IMG/VR virus record: IMGVR_UViG_3300035698_008813
Location: 1-36,053 of that record
Length of the DNA: 36,053 nucleotides
Strand: one strand, 5' to 3'
Source: a virus
Positions within the stretch are counted from its first letter, which is position 1. The number at the start of each line of letters is the position of its first letter. The notes under the pieces were generated by a model that saw only the letters and a program-made list of their open reading frames with translations, made no database searches and was not told the DNA's origin. The position numbers and the translations under genes were made by a program. Shown piece after piece: positions 15,401 to 23,346 of the stretch.

Positions 15401-17604
15401 CACATCTCCAGTACCGGCAAGACCGTGCACCGACAAAAACAAATCTGTTCGGGCGGCGCGCTCTTGTCGCCAGGGTGCTGCATTGGAATCCCAGCCACGT
15501 CGAAAGGCTCGTTAATAGGCCGCACTTGCCCACTGGTCGGCGGTTTATGATCATCTCGCGTCCTCTTGTCACCCGTCGCCAACCACTCCTTCCCTGGTGC
15601 GCCCCACGCTTTGTACAATTCCCACGAACCGGTATTAGATGCTCCTACAGTTTCAGTCCGGGCAATGTTTTCACGGCGATAAAAGGGCATTCGAGAGGCG
15701 TACCATTCAAAGTCCTCTTTCGTCAAATCACCCTTCATCCACTGCTGAAACATCGCCTCCAGATTCTTGGTCATATCGTGAATGCTCCAGCCCTCTTCCA
15801 TCGACTGCTGGAACATAATCCGCATCGCCTCGTTCGTAGTGTCGAGAATGGGTTGGGCAAACTCGATGACGTATTGCATAAACCATTCTTCGGCCAACAG
15901 GTTCTCAACGTCAAATGACATACCAAACTCAATATTCAATTGCTTGGCTCGGTCTTCGACTAGTCCCGCCAGCACAGGAGCGAAAGTCTCGCGCCAGTTT
16001 TCCAGGCCGCCCATCGCTAAATAATCCTCGACGCGCAAGAGAGTTTCATTCCAGGCAATCGTCGCTTTGCTTTCCAGCGCCTTTGACTTTGCGCCGTGGA
16101 CGATGGCTAGTATCTCGCGGAGGTCGTGGGCAAAAGCGCCGTTGGCAGCGTCTCCAAACTTCGGTTCCCAGGAAATAGCCTGAGTGTCCATCTGTTTCCA
16201 GAAGGCAGCTTTTTGTTCCTGCATTAAGCGGTTGGCTTTCGTTTTAACCTTACCGCTTCGATCTTCTTCGTCTTCCTCTGCCTCGACGGGTTGATCGGAC
16301 GGCTCCGGCAGTCGTGGCGTTTCTGACGAACCCGTTGCCATCAGATTGAACGGCAAATACCCCCGGTTGCCACCGGGGATGGGCGGAACTTTAAGCCCAA
16401 CAGCGGCAAACGCTTCATCGGCGGGTGTTCCCATTTGAAACATCGTATACGCCGCTGTAACGAGCGCGGGTACATCTTTCTGCAATGCTGGCACGTCGCT
16501 GAAATCATAAGCCACCCAACTATTTCCACCCTGCAAATAGTAACGAAATTCATCTTCATACAGTTTCATCTCTGGGTACAGTGTATCTTCCCAGAAGCCG
16601 CGCCGGGCAGTAGGGTAGTTAGATTCTGTACTTCTAAACAAACCAAGCCGCGTCCCGATAAGCATTGGGTGAACACCAAAAGGTCCACAGATACGGCTCT
16701 CGTTTCGTTCGTCAATTACTTGAAACCCCATCTCGTCAAACGATAGACCGATGCGTTCATAACTTGCACTCTCATCCAACACCGCAATTTCCTCGGCCCA
16801 GTTGCGATAACCGCCGTAAATCTCCTTGTAGCGTTCTTTGATACGGGAAGCAGTAGCCTCGTCAGCGAATCCCTTGACACTGATGATGCCGGGCAGAATA
16901 ACACCTTTGTCGAAAAACAACTTGAGGAAATGCGTCACCGAGTTGTCGACGTCGGCACTCCTGGCGACTGGTGAGATGGGCGATAAACCTTGTCCCATTC
17001 CCTCGAGCGGGTCAAGCGGATTGGGTAGCTTGACGTGCATCATATCCTTGCTCAGAATCGCTTCGCCTTTCTCCCAGGTCTTGCCCTCCGGTACATAGAG
17101 ATAGCCTACCTCGCGCCTGCCAAGTGGCACAACGAAAGTGCGATCTGGCCGAAGTGCATACAGGGCAACCGGCACATCTTCTCCCGGTTTTCTTTCCACG
17201 GCTACATAGCAATTCCCTGAAATGTTAAGGTACACCTCGCACTGAGCTTGAAACTCTGCAAATCCCTGGTGTGGATTGGGGCGTGTTACCAGTTTTGAAA
17301 GCGGATCGTCTTCTGGTAACATCTCTGGATTCTCGCGTGTCCCGGTGTAGGCCCGCAACGGCACTTGCATCATAGAGCGAGCTTTGTACATTATGCAACT
17401 ATACACGACTGAGTTGAGATTGAACCCCTCCTTAACGTATGCCTGATAATCACAGAGTTGCCACTGCGGTTGCTCGTTTCTCCAGTTCGGCCAGATAAAC
17501 GGCGCTGATTTCTTCTCTCTGGAGCCTGTACTCTTCTGAGGGAAGCCGTTTCGGAAAACGTTCAGTGCTATTTTTGCCCGTTCAATTGCGTTTGGTCTTG
17601 TCAT
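15400..17604 (-). CDS. Portal protein fused to MuF-like head morphogenesis domain
   Basis: A protein of 734 residues starting MTRPNAIERAKIALNVFRNG. Residues about 60-430 are a portal of the HK97/phi-29-like superfamily: LNSVVYSCIMYKARSMMQVP, DDPLSKLVTRPNPHQGFAEF, GNCYVAVERKPG and FGVHPMLIGTRLGLF. A charged linker (EAEEDEEDRSGKVKTKANR) precedes the MuF domain (about 480-734), which ends in RTETVGASNTGSWELYKAWG, TGDKRTRDDHKP and CFCRCTVLPV. The portal forms the packaging channel; MuF proteins enter the capsid in a few copies. No ribosome binding site precedes ATG 17604, but the gene overlaps a short leader ORF by ATGA. Confidence 0.95.
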   Translation of the reverse strand: MTRPNAIERAKIALNVFRNGFPQKSTGSREKKSAPFIWPNWRNEQPQWQLCDYQAYVKEGFNLNSVVYSCIMYKARSMMQVPLRAYTGTRENPEMLPEDDPLSKLVTRPNPHQGFAEFQAQCEVYLNISGNCYVAVERKPGEDVPVALYALRPDRTFVVPLGRREVGYLYVPEGKTWEKGEAILSKDMMHVKLPNPLDPLEGMGQGLSPISPVARSADVDNSVTHFLKLFFDKGVILPGIISVKGFADEATASRIKERYKEIYGGYRNWAEEIAVLDESASYERIGLSFDEMGFQVIDERNESRICGPFGVHPMLIGTRLGLFRSTESNYPTARRGFWEDTLYPEMKLYEDEFRYYLQGGNSWVAYDFSDVPALQKDVPALVTAAYTMFQMGTPADEAFAAVGLKVPPIPGGNRGYLPFNLMATGSSETPRLPEPSDQPVEAEEDEEDRSGKVKTKANRLMQEQKAAFWKQMDTQAISWEPKFGDAANGAFAHDLREILAIVHGAKSKALESKATIAWNETLLRVEDYLAMGGLENWRETFAPVLAGLVEDRAKQLNIEFGMSFDVENLLAEEWFMQYVIEFAQPILDTTNEAMRIMFQQSMEEGWSIHDMTKNLEAMFQQWMKGDLTKEDFEWYASRMPFYRRENIARTETVGASNTGSWELYKAWGAPGKEWLATGDKRTRDDHKPPTSGQVRPINEPFDVAGIPMQHPGDKSAPPEQICFCRCTVLPVLEM

Positions 17605-17660
17605 ATAAACACAAAAAAGCCCCGCTTGAGGTGCTCAGGGCACACAAGCGGGGCGCTCAT
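17601..17660 (-). CDS. Possible 19-residue leader peptide overlapping the portal start
   Basis: ATG 17660 opens a frame MSAPLVCPEHLKRGFFVFI whose stop overlaps the portal ATG as ATGA. The frame passes straight through the terminator hairpin and its U-run. No convincing ribosome binding site lies before it. If it is translated, ribosomes would disrupt the hairpin and reload on the portal start, giving a translation-coupled attenuator. It may also be chance. Confidence 0.3.
   Translation of the reverse strand: MSAPLVCPEHLKRGFFVFI
17613..17654 (-). terminator. Rho-independent terminator (or attenuator) before portal
   Basis: On the minus strand a ten-base GC-rich stem (GCCCCGCTTG at 17654-17645 pairing with 17628-17619) with a 16-base loop is followed by six U (17618-17613). 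This is a textbook intrinsic terminator. It lies only eight bases before the portal start codon and about 30 bases after a strong promoter, so it may act as an attenuator that is overcome late in infection. Confidence 0.75.
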
Positions 17661-17690
17661 AGGCGCTCAGTATTTAGTTGTAACTACACT

Positions 17691-17719
17691 AGTTTAACAC
17701 AAAATATCGTGGATGTCAA
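17691..17719 (-). promoter_or_regulatory. Sigma-70 promoter before the portal/head operon
   Basis: Minus-strand TTGACA (17719-17714) is followed by 17 bases and TAAACT (17696-17691). The spacer begins TCCACG and ends TTTTGTG, nearly the same as in the promoter at 18.5 kb. The -35 overlaps the stop codon of the upstream gene. The transcript would start near 17684 and meet the terminator hairpin at once. Confidence 0.7.
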
Positions 17720-18024
17720 GCAAGCGGAATAGTAACAAACGTTGCCTTTTCACTCATCACAGCACCGTTGTAAAAAGGAGCAAGTGGCACCCAGCCGACT
17801 GAAGGAGCGTCGGCTATCTGTGTGGCAGAGATAGTTATTCCAACAAAGCAGTTTTCCTCAGTATCAAATCGTATCCAATCCATCACACCGCCAATGATTA
17901 CAGGGAATGTCAAATAGCGACGCTCTGAATGAATTGATCTAGCGTAATTCAGTAGGTCTTCTTTGTTCTCTTCATAGTAACTGAGAATTTTCTCTTTTAG
18001 TTCTACAGATACGTTTTTATCCAT
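17716..18024 (-). CDS. Hypothetical protein
   Basis: A protein of 102 residues starting MDKNVSVELKEKILSYYEEN; ATG 18024 has GGAGAG upstream and overlaps the preceding stop by eight bases. The N-terminal third is helical and charged, the rest looks beta-rich (YLTFPVIIGGVMDWIRFDTE). No cysteine pairs or membrane segments. I do not recognise a family. It is the last gene before the portal promoter and is co-transcribed with the gene upstream. Confidence 0.6.
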   Translation of the reverse strand: MDKNVSVELKEKILSYYEENKEDLLNYARSIHSERRYLTFPVIIGGVMDWIRFDTEENCFVGITISATQIADAPSVGWVPLAPFYNGAVMSEKATFVTIPLA

Positions 18025-18445
18025 CTTGCTCTCCTTGCTCAGAATCAAATTCCATCGACACACAAGCCCCCGGCTCAGACTGGCGAACGTGCGCTTTCAG
18101 GCTGTGCGGCTCTGTGGGTAGGGATAATTTCGGGTACAATGCACGCATCTCAATAACAGTATATCCGAGACGTACGGGCCACTTCGCCTTGAACCACGCA
18201 GGAGCAAACCGTTTCTTGGCGTGTTCTAGCCAGTTAGCGGGATACTCAACTTTAACCCATTCCAACGTCTCGCCATAGACCTCTTGGATGATACGCAAGA
18301 CAAGTTGGTTTGCGTGGAATTCCGCAGCTTTCAAATCAACCTTCCGCTCACCGACTACCGTTTCTTTTAGATTATCATTAAGGTATTGGAACAGAAACAA
18401 TTTGAACTTTTCCAATTTTACCTCACGTTCTGTCATTTCATCCAT
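18017..18445 (-). CDS. Hypothetical protein
   Basis: A protein of 142 residues starting MDEMTEREVKLEKFKLFLFQ. I chose the third codon of the open frame (ATG 18445) because AGGAG lies seven bases before it, while the first ATG is only one base from that site. The sequence is mainly helical, with an aromatic, basic centre (YPANWLEHAKKRFAPAWFKA) and an acidic C-terminus. No family recognised. It is the first gene after the promoter at 18.5 kb. Confidence 0.6.
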   Translation of the reverse strand: MDEMTEREVKLEKFKLFLFQYLNDNLKETVVGERKVDLKAAEFHANQLVLRIIQEVYGETLEWVKVEYPANWLEHAKKRFAPAWFKAKWPVRLGYTVIEMRALYPKLSLPTEPHSLKAHVRQSEPGACVSMEFDSEQGEQDG

Positions 18446-18496
18446 TATCATTCTCCTTTATCTGTAACAAGTTTTGCCCCTTGTTGTTATCCTGGT

Positions 18497-18525
18497 AGGT
18501 TATCACAAAATTACGTGGATGTCAA
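18497..18525 (-). promoter_or_regulatory. Sigma-70 promoter, near copy of the portal promoter
   Basis: Minus-strand TTGACA (18525-18520), 17-base spacer and TAACCT (18502-18497). The first 12 bases from the -35 (TTGACATCCACG) and the TTTTGTG stretch are the same as in the promoter at 17.7 kb. It drives the two small genes at 18.4-17.7 kb with a leader of about 45 bases. Confidence 0.65.
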
Positions 18526-18545
18526 GTTAGTGTTACTCTTTTTGG

Positions 18546-18887
18546 TCATTTTTCTCCTTTAGTCAACTCAAATATATCTCTACCCCTAACCTGTTCCCTC
18601 TGCACAAGTCCAAGCCCTTCTAGTGTGTTCAACGCTATGGCAATATCATCGGGGAAACAATACAGCGCCGCCACCAGTTCAACCGCCGGGGCAGGCCCCA
18701 TCTCAAGCAACCGTAATATCTTGCGCCCCTTTTCCTCAGTACCACAGTAGCGGCGCACCAGGTTTGTGATAGGGATGACGGTCGTGTGTTCCTGGCCGTG
18801 ATGCTTGGCCTTGACGACCAGGCAACCGTTTTGCACTTCAGCGATAGGGGTTTGGCAGGCGGTACAGCGGATGTAGTTAGTAGTCAT
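18546..18887 (-). CDS. Zinc-ribbon plus winged-helix-like small protein
   Basis: A protein of 113 residues starting MTTNYIRCTACQTPIAEVQN. The N-terminus, YIRCTACQTPIAEVQNG, looks like half of a Com-type zinc finger, though the second cysteine pair is replaced by VKAKHHGQEH, where His could bind metal. The C-terminal part (about residues 50-110), KILRLLEMGPAPAVELVAAL then DDIAIALNTLEGLGLVQRE, fits a winged-helix DNA-binding domain. It may be a regulator of late genes, but this is inference. Confidence 0.6.
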   Translation of the reverse strand: MTTNYIRCTACQTPIAEVQNGCLVVKAKHHGQEHTTVIPITNLVRRYCGTEEKGRKILRLLEMGPAPAVELVAALYCFPDDIAIALNTLEGLGLVQREQVRGRDIFELTKGEK

Positions 18888-18901
18888 TTGACCTGCCTTT
18901 C

Positions 18902-19117
18902 TTATTCCCATTCATCACTGCCACAGTTCTTGCAGCACAATACACCTATCAGTTTTGCCCGACCGCAATATGCACAGTGTTGCGGCTTGCGTTTAACTGC
19001 CTCGCCGGGATGCAATAAAGACTTCCTTAACGATCCGGTGTCAACAAGGCGGCCATACTTAGTTTCATTTCCTAATTGAAGCTCCATAAATTGCAATAAG
19101 CTGAGGAAACTACTCAT
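18902..19117 (-). CDS. Small zinc-ribbon protein
   Basis: A protein of 71 residues starting MSSFLSLLQFMELQLGNETK. The C-terminal half reads CAYCGRAKLIGVLCCKNCGS, a clear four-cysteine zinc ribbon. A start at GTG 19135 is also open, but ATG 19117 is better placed relative to the GGAG run. It lies between two hypothetical genes in the block between TerL and portal. A nucleic-acid or assembly role is possible but not shown. Confidence 0.55.
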   Translation of the reverse strand: MSSFLSLLQFMELQLGNETKYGRLVDTGSLRKSLLHPGEAVKRKPQHCAYCGRAKLIGVLCCKNCGSDEWE

Positions 19118-19131
19118 TATCCGCTCTCTCC

Positions 19132-19566
19132 TCACATTTTGTCAATCCATTTTACCACGCCTTTCTCGCCATCCCATTCGATCTCTCTCTCTTTAATCTC
19201 GTCACCAAATTCAACTGTAATGCGAGTAGGTCGTGGTATATCGCCAATTTTAATGGCGCAGAGCGGCAAATGATGAGACAACTTTGGGAGATACCAGTTA
19301 CCTTTGTCTTCTGGGTCATTTCCCGATACAACTCCTTTGAGATAGGGATACTCGTCATTTTTATGAAGATGAATATTTGTCCACCCTTCTGTTATTGCCG
19401 CCTCTATATCGGCTGGCGTCCAGGTATACGGTTCATATCCTCCCGCAGTCCAGTATTCTCTAGGATTCGGAAACTTGGGACTAGATTCTTTGGTAAATAA
19501 TTTGCGTATCCAGTCACCGGCTACATTTCGTATTTGTAATACAAGACTCTTTCCTGTCTTTATCAT
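19132..19566 (-). CDS. Hypothetical protein
   Basis: A protein of 144 residues starting MIKTGKSLVLQIRNVAGDWI; ATG 19566 has GGAGG six bases upstream. Segments such as ADIEAAITEGWTNIHLHKND and ITVEFGDEIKEREIEWDGEK suggest an alpha/beta fold with a beta-rich end. I know no family. It overlaps the next gene's possible GTG start by four bases. Confidence 0.55.
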   Translation of the reverse strand: MIKTGKSLVLQIRNVAGDWIRKLFTKESSPKFPNPREYWTAGGYEPYTWTPADIEAAITEGWTNIHLHKNDEYPYLKGVVSGNDPEDKGNWYLPKLSHHLPLCAIKIGDIPRPTRITVEFGDEIKEREIEWDGEKGVVKWIDKM

Positions 19567-19621
19567 TGACAACCTCCTCAACGTCATCCTGTGTTAGAAT
19601 CGAGCCACAATCACAGCGCAT
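19514..19621 (-). CDS. Possible 35-residue Cys-rich peptide
   Basis: A short open frame begins MRCDCGSILTQDDVEEVVND. Upstream of its ATG the frame stays open and includes another RCDCAS motif but no standard start codon. The repeated CDC pattern suggests metal binding, and the frame overlaps the gene at 19.1-19.6 kb. No good ribbon of upstream signals supports translation, so this is a weak call. Confidence 0.25.
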   Translation of the reverse strand: MRCDCGSILTQDDVEEVVNDKDRKESCITNTKCSR

Positions 19622-19650
19622 ACCAGATGCACAATCGCACCTGTTTATTT

Positions 19651-20157
19651 CTACATAGTGCGTTTTCCCTTCTTCCGTTCCCCGGCGCTGCCATCATCTT
19701 CTAATACCTCGTCAATCCGCTGAATAACGCCAAACAGTCCAGATAAGAGAGCAGCCTTTTCCTGAGCAGCGGCAAGTTGTTCCTGTTCAAGTTCCGCTAT
19801 CCGCTCACGCACCCTCTCTGCCGATATGCCCTGCTCGAAAAGCATCCAAGAATAGGATGAACCTCGTCCTGTCGGTTGCACACTCATCATCTTTACTCCC
19901 TCCCCACAATAAGCCGGATCACGTCTCGTCCACATCTTGCCTACCTCGACGCACTTCGGGCAATACGGGTCAATAAACCCGTCATCATCTGCCTCAATTT
20001 CCTCAGCCCGAAAAGTAACGTACCATCCATCAGCGACCAGGGCATCTAGAAAAAGTTGTTGATCGTCGTCAAAGTCTAGGCCGTAATCAAATATGCTACG
20101 CCGTTCACCACACGGATAATTGCTACATTCTGCTACGACGATAGGCCAAAGACTCAT
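19651..20157 (-). CDS. Hypothetical protein with Cys motifs and coiled coil
   Basis: A protein of 168 residues starting MSLWPIVVAECSNYPCGERR. It has Cys pairs near residues 11-16 and in DPYCPKC near residue 65, suggesting metal binding. Residues about 110-140 (ISAERVRERIAELEQEQLAA) predict a coiled coil, and the C-terminus is very basic (GERKKGKRT). No known family recognised. It belongs to the run of small genes after TerL. Confidence 0.55.
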   Translation of the reverse strand: MSLWPIVVAECSNYPCGERRSIFDYGLDFDDDQQLFLDALVADGWYVTFRAEEIEADDDGFIDPYCPKCVEVGKMWTRRDPAYCGEGVKMMSVQPTGRGSSYSWMLFEQGISAERVRERIAELEQEQLAAAQEKAALLSGLFGVIQRIDEVLEDDGSAGERKKGKRTM

Positions 20158-20162
20158 TAGGG

Positions 20163-20582
20163 CTACTCCAGTGCTCGCTCAACTTCTGGCAATCGTACTA
20201 AAAGTAGTTGATACGCGGTGCATATTGCATCGGATAGATCGTCACCTACCGTATCAATTATCGTGAGTGCATTGGGTAGCAAACGAATGCCGATAAAAAA
20301 GGTCTTTTGCTCAAGGGAATTCTCACTCATTCGCCAATGCAAACCGGCAGCCTCAACAGTCTTGATCGCCTCTATGGCCTCTGGCGTAATTGAACGATCT
20401 CCTAACCGCTCAGAGAATGATTTAGTCACTCCAGTATGTGATATGTCACGCAGTTTATCCAGACAATGCGGACATAGCTCCTCAACTGAAAAAGAGATAG
20501 ACGCCGTGAGCCAATCATTATTAGGTTCACCACAAAGCGTCTTGTCTGCGTCTCTGTGGTACAAGCATCTGGTTTCACTCAC
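20163..20582 (-). CDS. Hypothetical protein
   Basis: A protein of 139 residues read from GTG 20582 (MSETRCLYHRDADKTLCGEP), with GAGGTG upstream and an eight-base overlap with the YkgJ-like gene. Cys at positions 6 and 17 and CPHC near residue 37 suggest a zinc site in the N-terminal part. The C-terminal half looks alpha/beta (FIGIRLLPNALTIIDTVGDD). Function unknown. Confidence 0.55.
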   Translation of the reverse strand: MSETRCLYHRDADKTLCGEPNNDWLTASISFSVEELCPHCLDKLRDISHTGVTKSFSERLGDRSITPEAIEAIKTVEAAGLHWRMSENSLEQKTFFIGIRLLPNALTIIDTVGDDLSDAICTAYQLLLVRLPEVERALE

Positions 20583-21006
20583 CTTCGCACCTCTCGAAAC
20601 TAAACCCGCAATTGGGGAACTTTATCAAGTTGTCAGGGTGAAAAGGCCAGTAACGGCAGATGGGCCTAAAATCATCTTCGTCTTTCCAGATGGTACAAGC
20701 GCTTAATTCATCTTGTGAGGGACAGGGGTGTGGCGTATCATCTATTGAACTAATCTTGAACCAGAACCAAGTGCCCTGCCCGTAAATTATTGACCAGCCT
20801 TCCCAATTAGACCAATCTGCTGGTTCTTTTGAGCAAACCTGTTCTTCTCCCTCTTCTGGTAGTGAATCCACAAATGACACCTTCATAGAAAACTTAATCG
20901 TGTTGTGTATACCGCAGCACTCCCCGCATCGGTTACACTGTCCCAGGCGGTTATACTCTACGAGTTCATTATTCTCAACGATGTAGATGGTCGTTTTTGC
21001 TACCAA
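20575..21006 (-). CDS. YkgJ/UPF0153-type zinc- or iron-chelating Cys cluster protein
   Basis: A protein of 143 residues, probably from TTG 21006 because GGAGG lies ten bases before it and the start overlaps the TerL stop by seven bases. CNRCGECCG near residue 24 and RPICRYWPFHP near residue 114 are the hallmarks of the YkgJ-like CxxCxxCC family. Family members bind metal, often Fe-S-like clusters, but their reaction is mostly unknown. Its place right after TerL is unusual for phage packaging genes. Confidence 0.7.
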   Translation of the reverse strand: MVAKTTIYIVENNELVEYNRLGQCNRCGECCGIHNTIKFSMKVSFVDSLPEEGEEQVCSKEPADWSNWEGWSIIYGQGTWFWFKISSIDDTPHPCPSQDELSACTIWKDEDDFRPICRYWPFHPDNLIKFPNCGFSFERCEGE

Positions 21007-22424
21007 AACCCCATCCCCCTCCTAGCGCCGTGATTCGCCAAAGCGCCAGCCGCAATGTCATCGGGCAAGTGCCCCTCCCTGTATACGTCATCCACACTGG
21101 CGTACCTGTGGCCGTCGTGCATAAAGTCAATCATCGGCGCAACAAATTCCCCGCGCTCAATAGCAGAGATGTAGTTACTGAGCATATCCGAACGCGCCCG
21201 CCCTACCATTATAACACCTTCGACGCCGCCGCTTTTCATAAACCCTCTCACCACATCCCCGATGCCAGTTTCGTCGTGGGCGGCGCGTCCTGGATACCGC
21301 TGTACCCGTTCGTCAAACTTGCTTACCATCACCGGCCAGGGCAAGCGCCCACAACGTTCAAAGGCCACCAGGTGCATCGGGGTAACATCGGTGCGGAACG
21401 TCACGATCACTGTCCAGTCTTTTTTCCTTGCCCAGTCTGCCCCCGTGCTGTACGTTGCGCTCTCCAGATCTCTCCCACCGCAAGCAGGGCACTTGCTCGT
21501 TTCCACATCGCTCGTCTCTTCCTGACAAGCAACGCATCTCTGTACCGGCGGTTCAACTTCGATGTATTCCTGATTGCCGCCTACCCAGTGGCCGCGAGAT
21601 TTGTCAAACATCGCGGCCACCGCTTCAGGGCGAATAGCGCGGTCTTCTGGTGACGGTTCCTGGTGATCATACTCTGTGAGCCACTGCGCATCTGTCACCT
21701 CTAAGCGTTTCCGTTCAATCTCTGACTGCAAGAGCCACCCACCAGCCGCGCTCGTTTCCTTGTAACACCAGGTATGAATCGGAAAGTTGCGTTCCCTTGC
21801 CCGTTTCAGTATTTCCGTCATCGTTCCATCGGCATAATGATGTGTGCTGCTCGCTACCGTCTGAGCGGGTACGATGATGTCCCCGTCTTCTACCAGGGCC
21901 ATCGTTTGGCCCATCGCAGCGTCAAAGATTTCGAGGGACATTTCGTCGATTTCATCGAGTCTCAAGCGGGGCGTATGCGGACCTCTCACGCTCGCCTGTG
22001 ATGCCATCAGCGCCTTGATCTTGTTCCCCCATACCAGGCGCGTCTCACGTTTTATGTCACCGGCCAACAAGTCCAGCGGCGATCCTTTGTGATTCCAAAA
22101 CTCGCCGATGTACTCCAGAACACGCCCGGACTGCTCCCCACTACCACCCAGAACGTTGACGTTTGCTTTGAGCGTTGCGGCCTCAGTCAATCCGAGAAGT
22201 GCCAGAAGGTAAGATTTTCCACCGAATCCTCGAGATGCTTGCCATACCGTCAAGGGCGCGACCGCAAAGTAAGCGTCTGCAAAAGCTCGCCAGGGTGTCG
22301 AGTGATCGGGGCATACTTGCACATCAGGAATAGATACACCCCAGGCTTTCTCGACGAACAGGCGTAGCTCTGCCTCATTTCGTAGGGGTAACTCGAAGTG
22401 CCAGTCAGTCGGCTGTTGGCTCAT
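21000..22424 (-). CDS. terL: Terminase large subunit with zinc ribbon insertion
   Basis: A protein of 474 residues (ATG 22424; GTG 22436 also open). The ATPase shows a Walker A-like QASRGFGGKSY near residue 65, Walker B RLRLDEIDE near residue 155 and the coupling motif VASSTHH near 195. The nuclease half begins TGADWARKKDWTVIVTF near 330, with its acidic residue, and later has HDETGIGDVV. Between the two domains is a four-cysteine ribbon (CVACQEE...CPACGGR, about 297-315). The enzyme packs DNA through the portal. It overlaps TerS by 20 bases. Confidence 0.9.
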   Translation of the reverse strand: MSQQPTDWHFELPLRNEAELRLFVEKAWGVSIPDVQVCPDHSTPWRAFADAYFAVAPLTVWQASRGFGGKSYLLALLGLTEAATLKANVNVLGGSGEQSGRVLEYIGEFWNHKGSPLDLLAGDIKRETRLVWGNKIKALMASQASVRGPHTPRLRLDEIDEMSLEIFDAAMGQTMALVEDGDIIVPAQTVASSTHHYADGTMTEILKRARERNFPIHTWCYKETSAAGGWLLQSEIERKRLEVTDAQWLTEYDHQEPSPEDRAIRPEAVAAMFDKSRGHWVGGNQEYIEVEPPVQRCVACQEETSDVETSKCPACGGRDLESATYSTGADWARKKDWTVIVTFRTDVTPMHLVAFERCGRLPWPVMVSKFDERVQRYPGRAAHDETGIGDVVRGFMKSGGVEGVIMVGRARSDMLSNYISAIERGEFVAPMIDFMHDGHRYASVDDVYREGHLPDDIAAGALANHGARRGMGFW

Positions 22425-23007
22425 CCACGTACTCACGCACTATGATGACGTTGGACTTGATCTTCTCGCCACCGGTCTTGTGATCGATCTCGGTCGTCGG
22501 CAACGTCTCCCTCGTCGTGATCCGTGCTAACTCATCAGCGGTCTTGAGGATACCCGCCGCTGCCCTGAGCGTCGTGGGTGGGATGGCTTCGACCGTATAG
22601 GCGACCGCTACCAATTTATCACCGATCATTTCCTCTCGCGTAGCAATGCGTGTCGTCGTGGGCAGCTTGAGCAACTCCAGCGCCTTGTCTCGCAACATCG
22701 CGGCGTCTTTGAAACGGTTGGCCCGCCACTCGTCGGCGTCCTTTTGAAACTTTTCCTTGATACGTTCTAGCTCTGCAATGTCCCACGCTTCGGCTCTAGT
22801 TTTCCATTGCCAACGCTCAAAAGCATTATTCCACGCACCGGGCACTGCGTGATACTTTTTCCTACCGGTTTGTACTCTCCAGCGATTGACAGCGCCTAAC
22901 AGCGACCTCTCTGTACCCATCGGACGGTAAATCTTGTCGAATCGCCCGTACCAGAGCATCGGTTCCAGTTCGTCGCCGTCTCGTTGGCGCTGCCAGGGGT
23001 TAGTCAT
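22405..23007 (-). CDS. terS: Terminase small subunit-like protein
   Basis: A protein of 200 residues starting MTNPWQRQRDGDELEPMLWY, with GAGG upstream. The N-terminal pattern WYGRFDKIYRPMGTERSLLG followed by a segment ending WQWKTRAEAWD matches the HTH start of small terminase proteins that bind pac/cos DNA (F..Y..MG..RSL...W..R..AWD). The middle is a long helix with many charges and the end is beta-like. It overlaps the terL gene, as expected. Confidence 0.75.
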   Translation of the reverse strand: MTNPWQRQRDGDELEPMLWYGRFDKIYRPMGTERSLLGAVNRWRVQTGRKKYHAVPGAWNNAFERWQWKTRAEAWDIAELERIKEKFQKDADEWRANRFKDAAMLRDKALELLKLPTTTRIATREEMIGDKLVAVAYTVEAIPPTTLRAAAGILKTADELARITTRETLPTTEIDHKTGGEKIKSNVIIVREYVDEPTAD

Positions 23008-23013
23008 TTTGCC

Positions 23014-23214
23014 TCACTTTCCTGCTTTACCAATGCGACTATCTATCGCTGCAATCTTTACGCCGTTGAGGTAAAACTCCAACACACGCGGCTTGTCTTG
23101 TTCTCTGATGATAATTTCGAGACTGTCTTGGCGGACTACATTATTCTCATCGAACCATTTCACGTGAATAGTATTCCAATCGCCTGCGCCACCAGTATGC
23201 AATGTTAGTTCCAT
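23014..23214 (-). CDS. Small hypothetical protein before TerS
   Basis: A protein of 66 residues starting MELTLHTGGAGDWNTIHVKW, with AAAGGAG upstream of the ATG. It is beta-like in its first half (SLEIIIREQDKPRVLEFYLN) and ends in a basic stretch. No family recognised. It precedes TerS by six bases and follows the two tiny ORFs driven by the divergent promoter at 23.46 kb. Confidence 0.6.
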   Translation of the reverse strand: MELTLHTGGAGDWNTIHVKWFDENNVVRQDSLEIIIREQDKPRVLEFYLNGVKIAAIDSRIGKAGK

Positions 23215-23226
23215 TTTTCTCCTTTC

Positions 23227-23346
23227 CTATCGCCTCGCCTGCCTGGAAAATACAACAGAGAACGATAACAAAATATCCAAACAGATGAGGACATAAATCG
23301 ATGCCGTTTGTGCTAAATTCATATCCGCAAAAGGTGTTACGTTCAT
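23227..23346 (-). CDS. Tiny single-span membrane peptide
   Basis: A 39-residue frame that starts MNVTPFADMNLAQTASIYVL and continues through a hydrophobic segment (about residues 16-33) to a basic end RQARR. AGGAG lies nine bases before the ATG, and the ATG overlaps the previous short ORF stop as ATGA. The pattern of a short membrane helix plus basic tail is common for phage small membrane peptides. It is too short for a firm identification. Confidence 0.45.
   Translation of the reverse strand: MNVTPFADMNLAQTASIYVLICLDILLSFSVVFSRQARR

Noticed and set aside
20997-21653. Plus-strand open frame of 218 codons
   Set aside because: Antisense to TerL.
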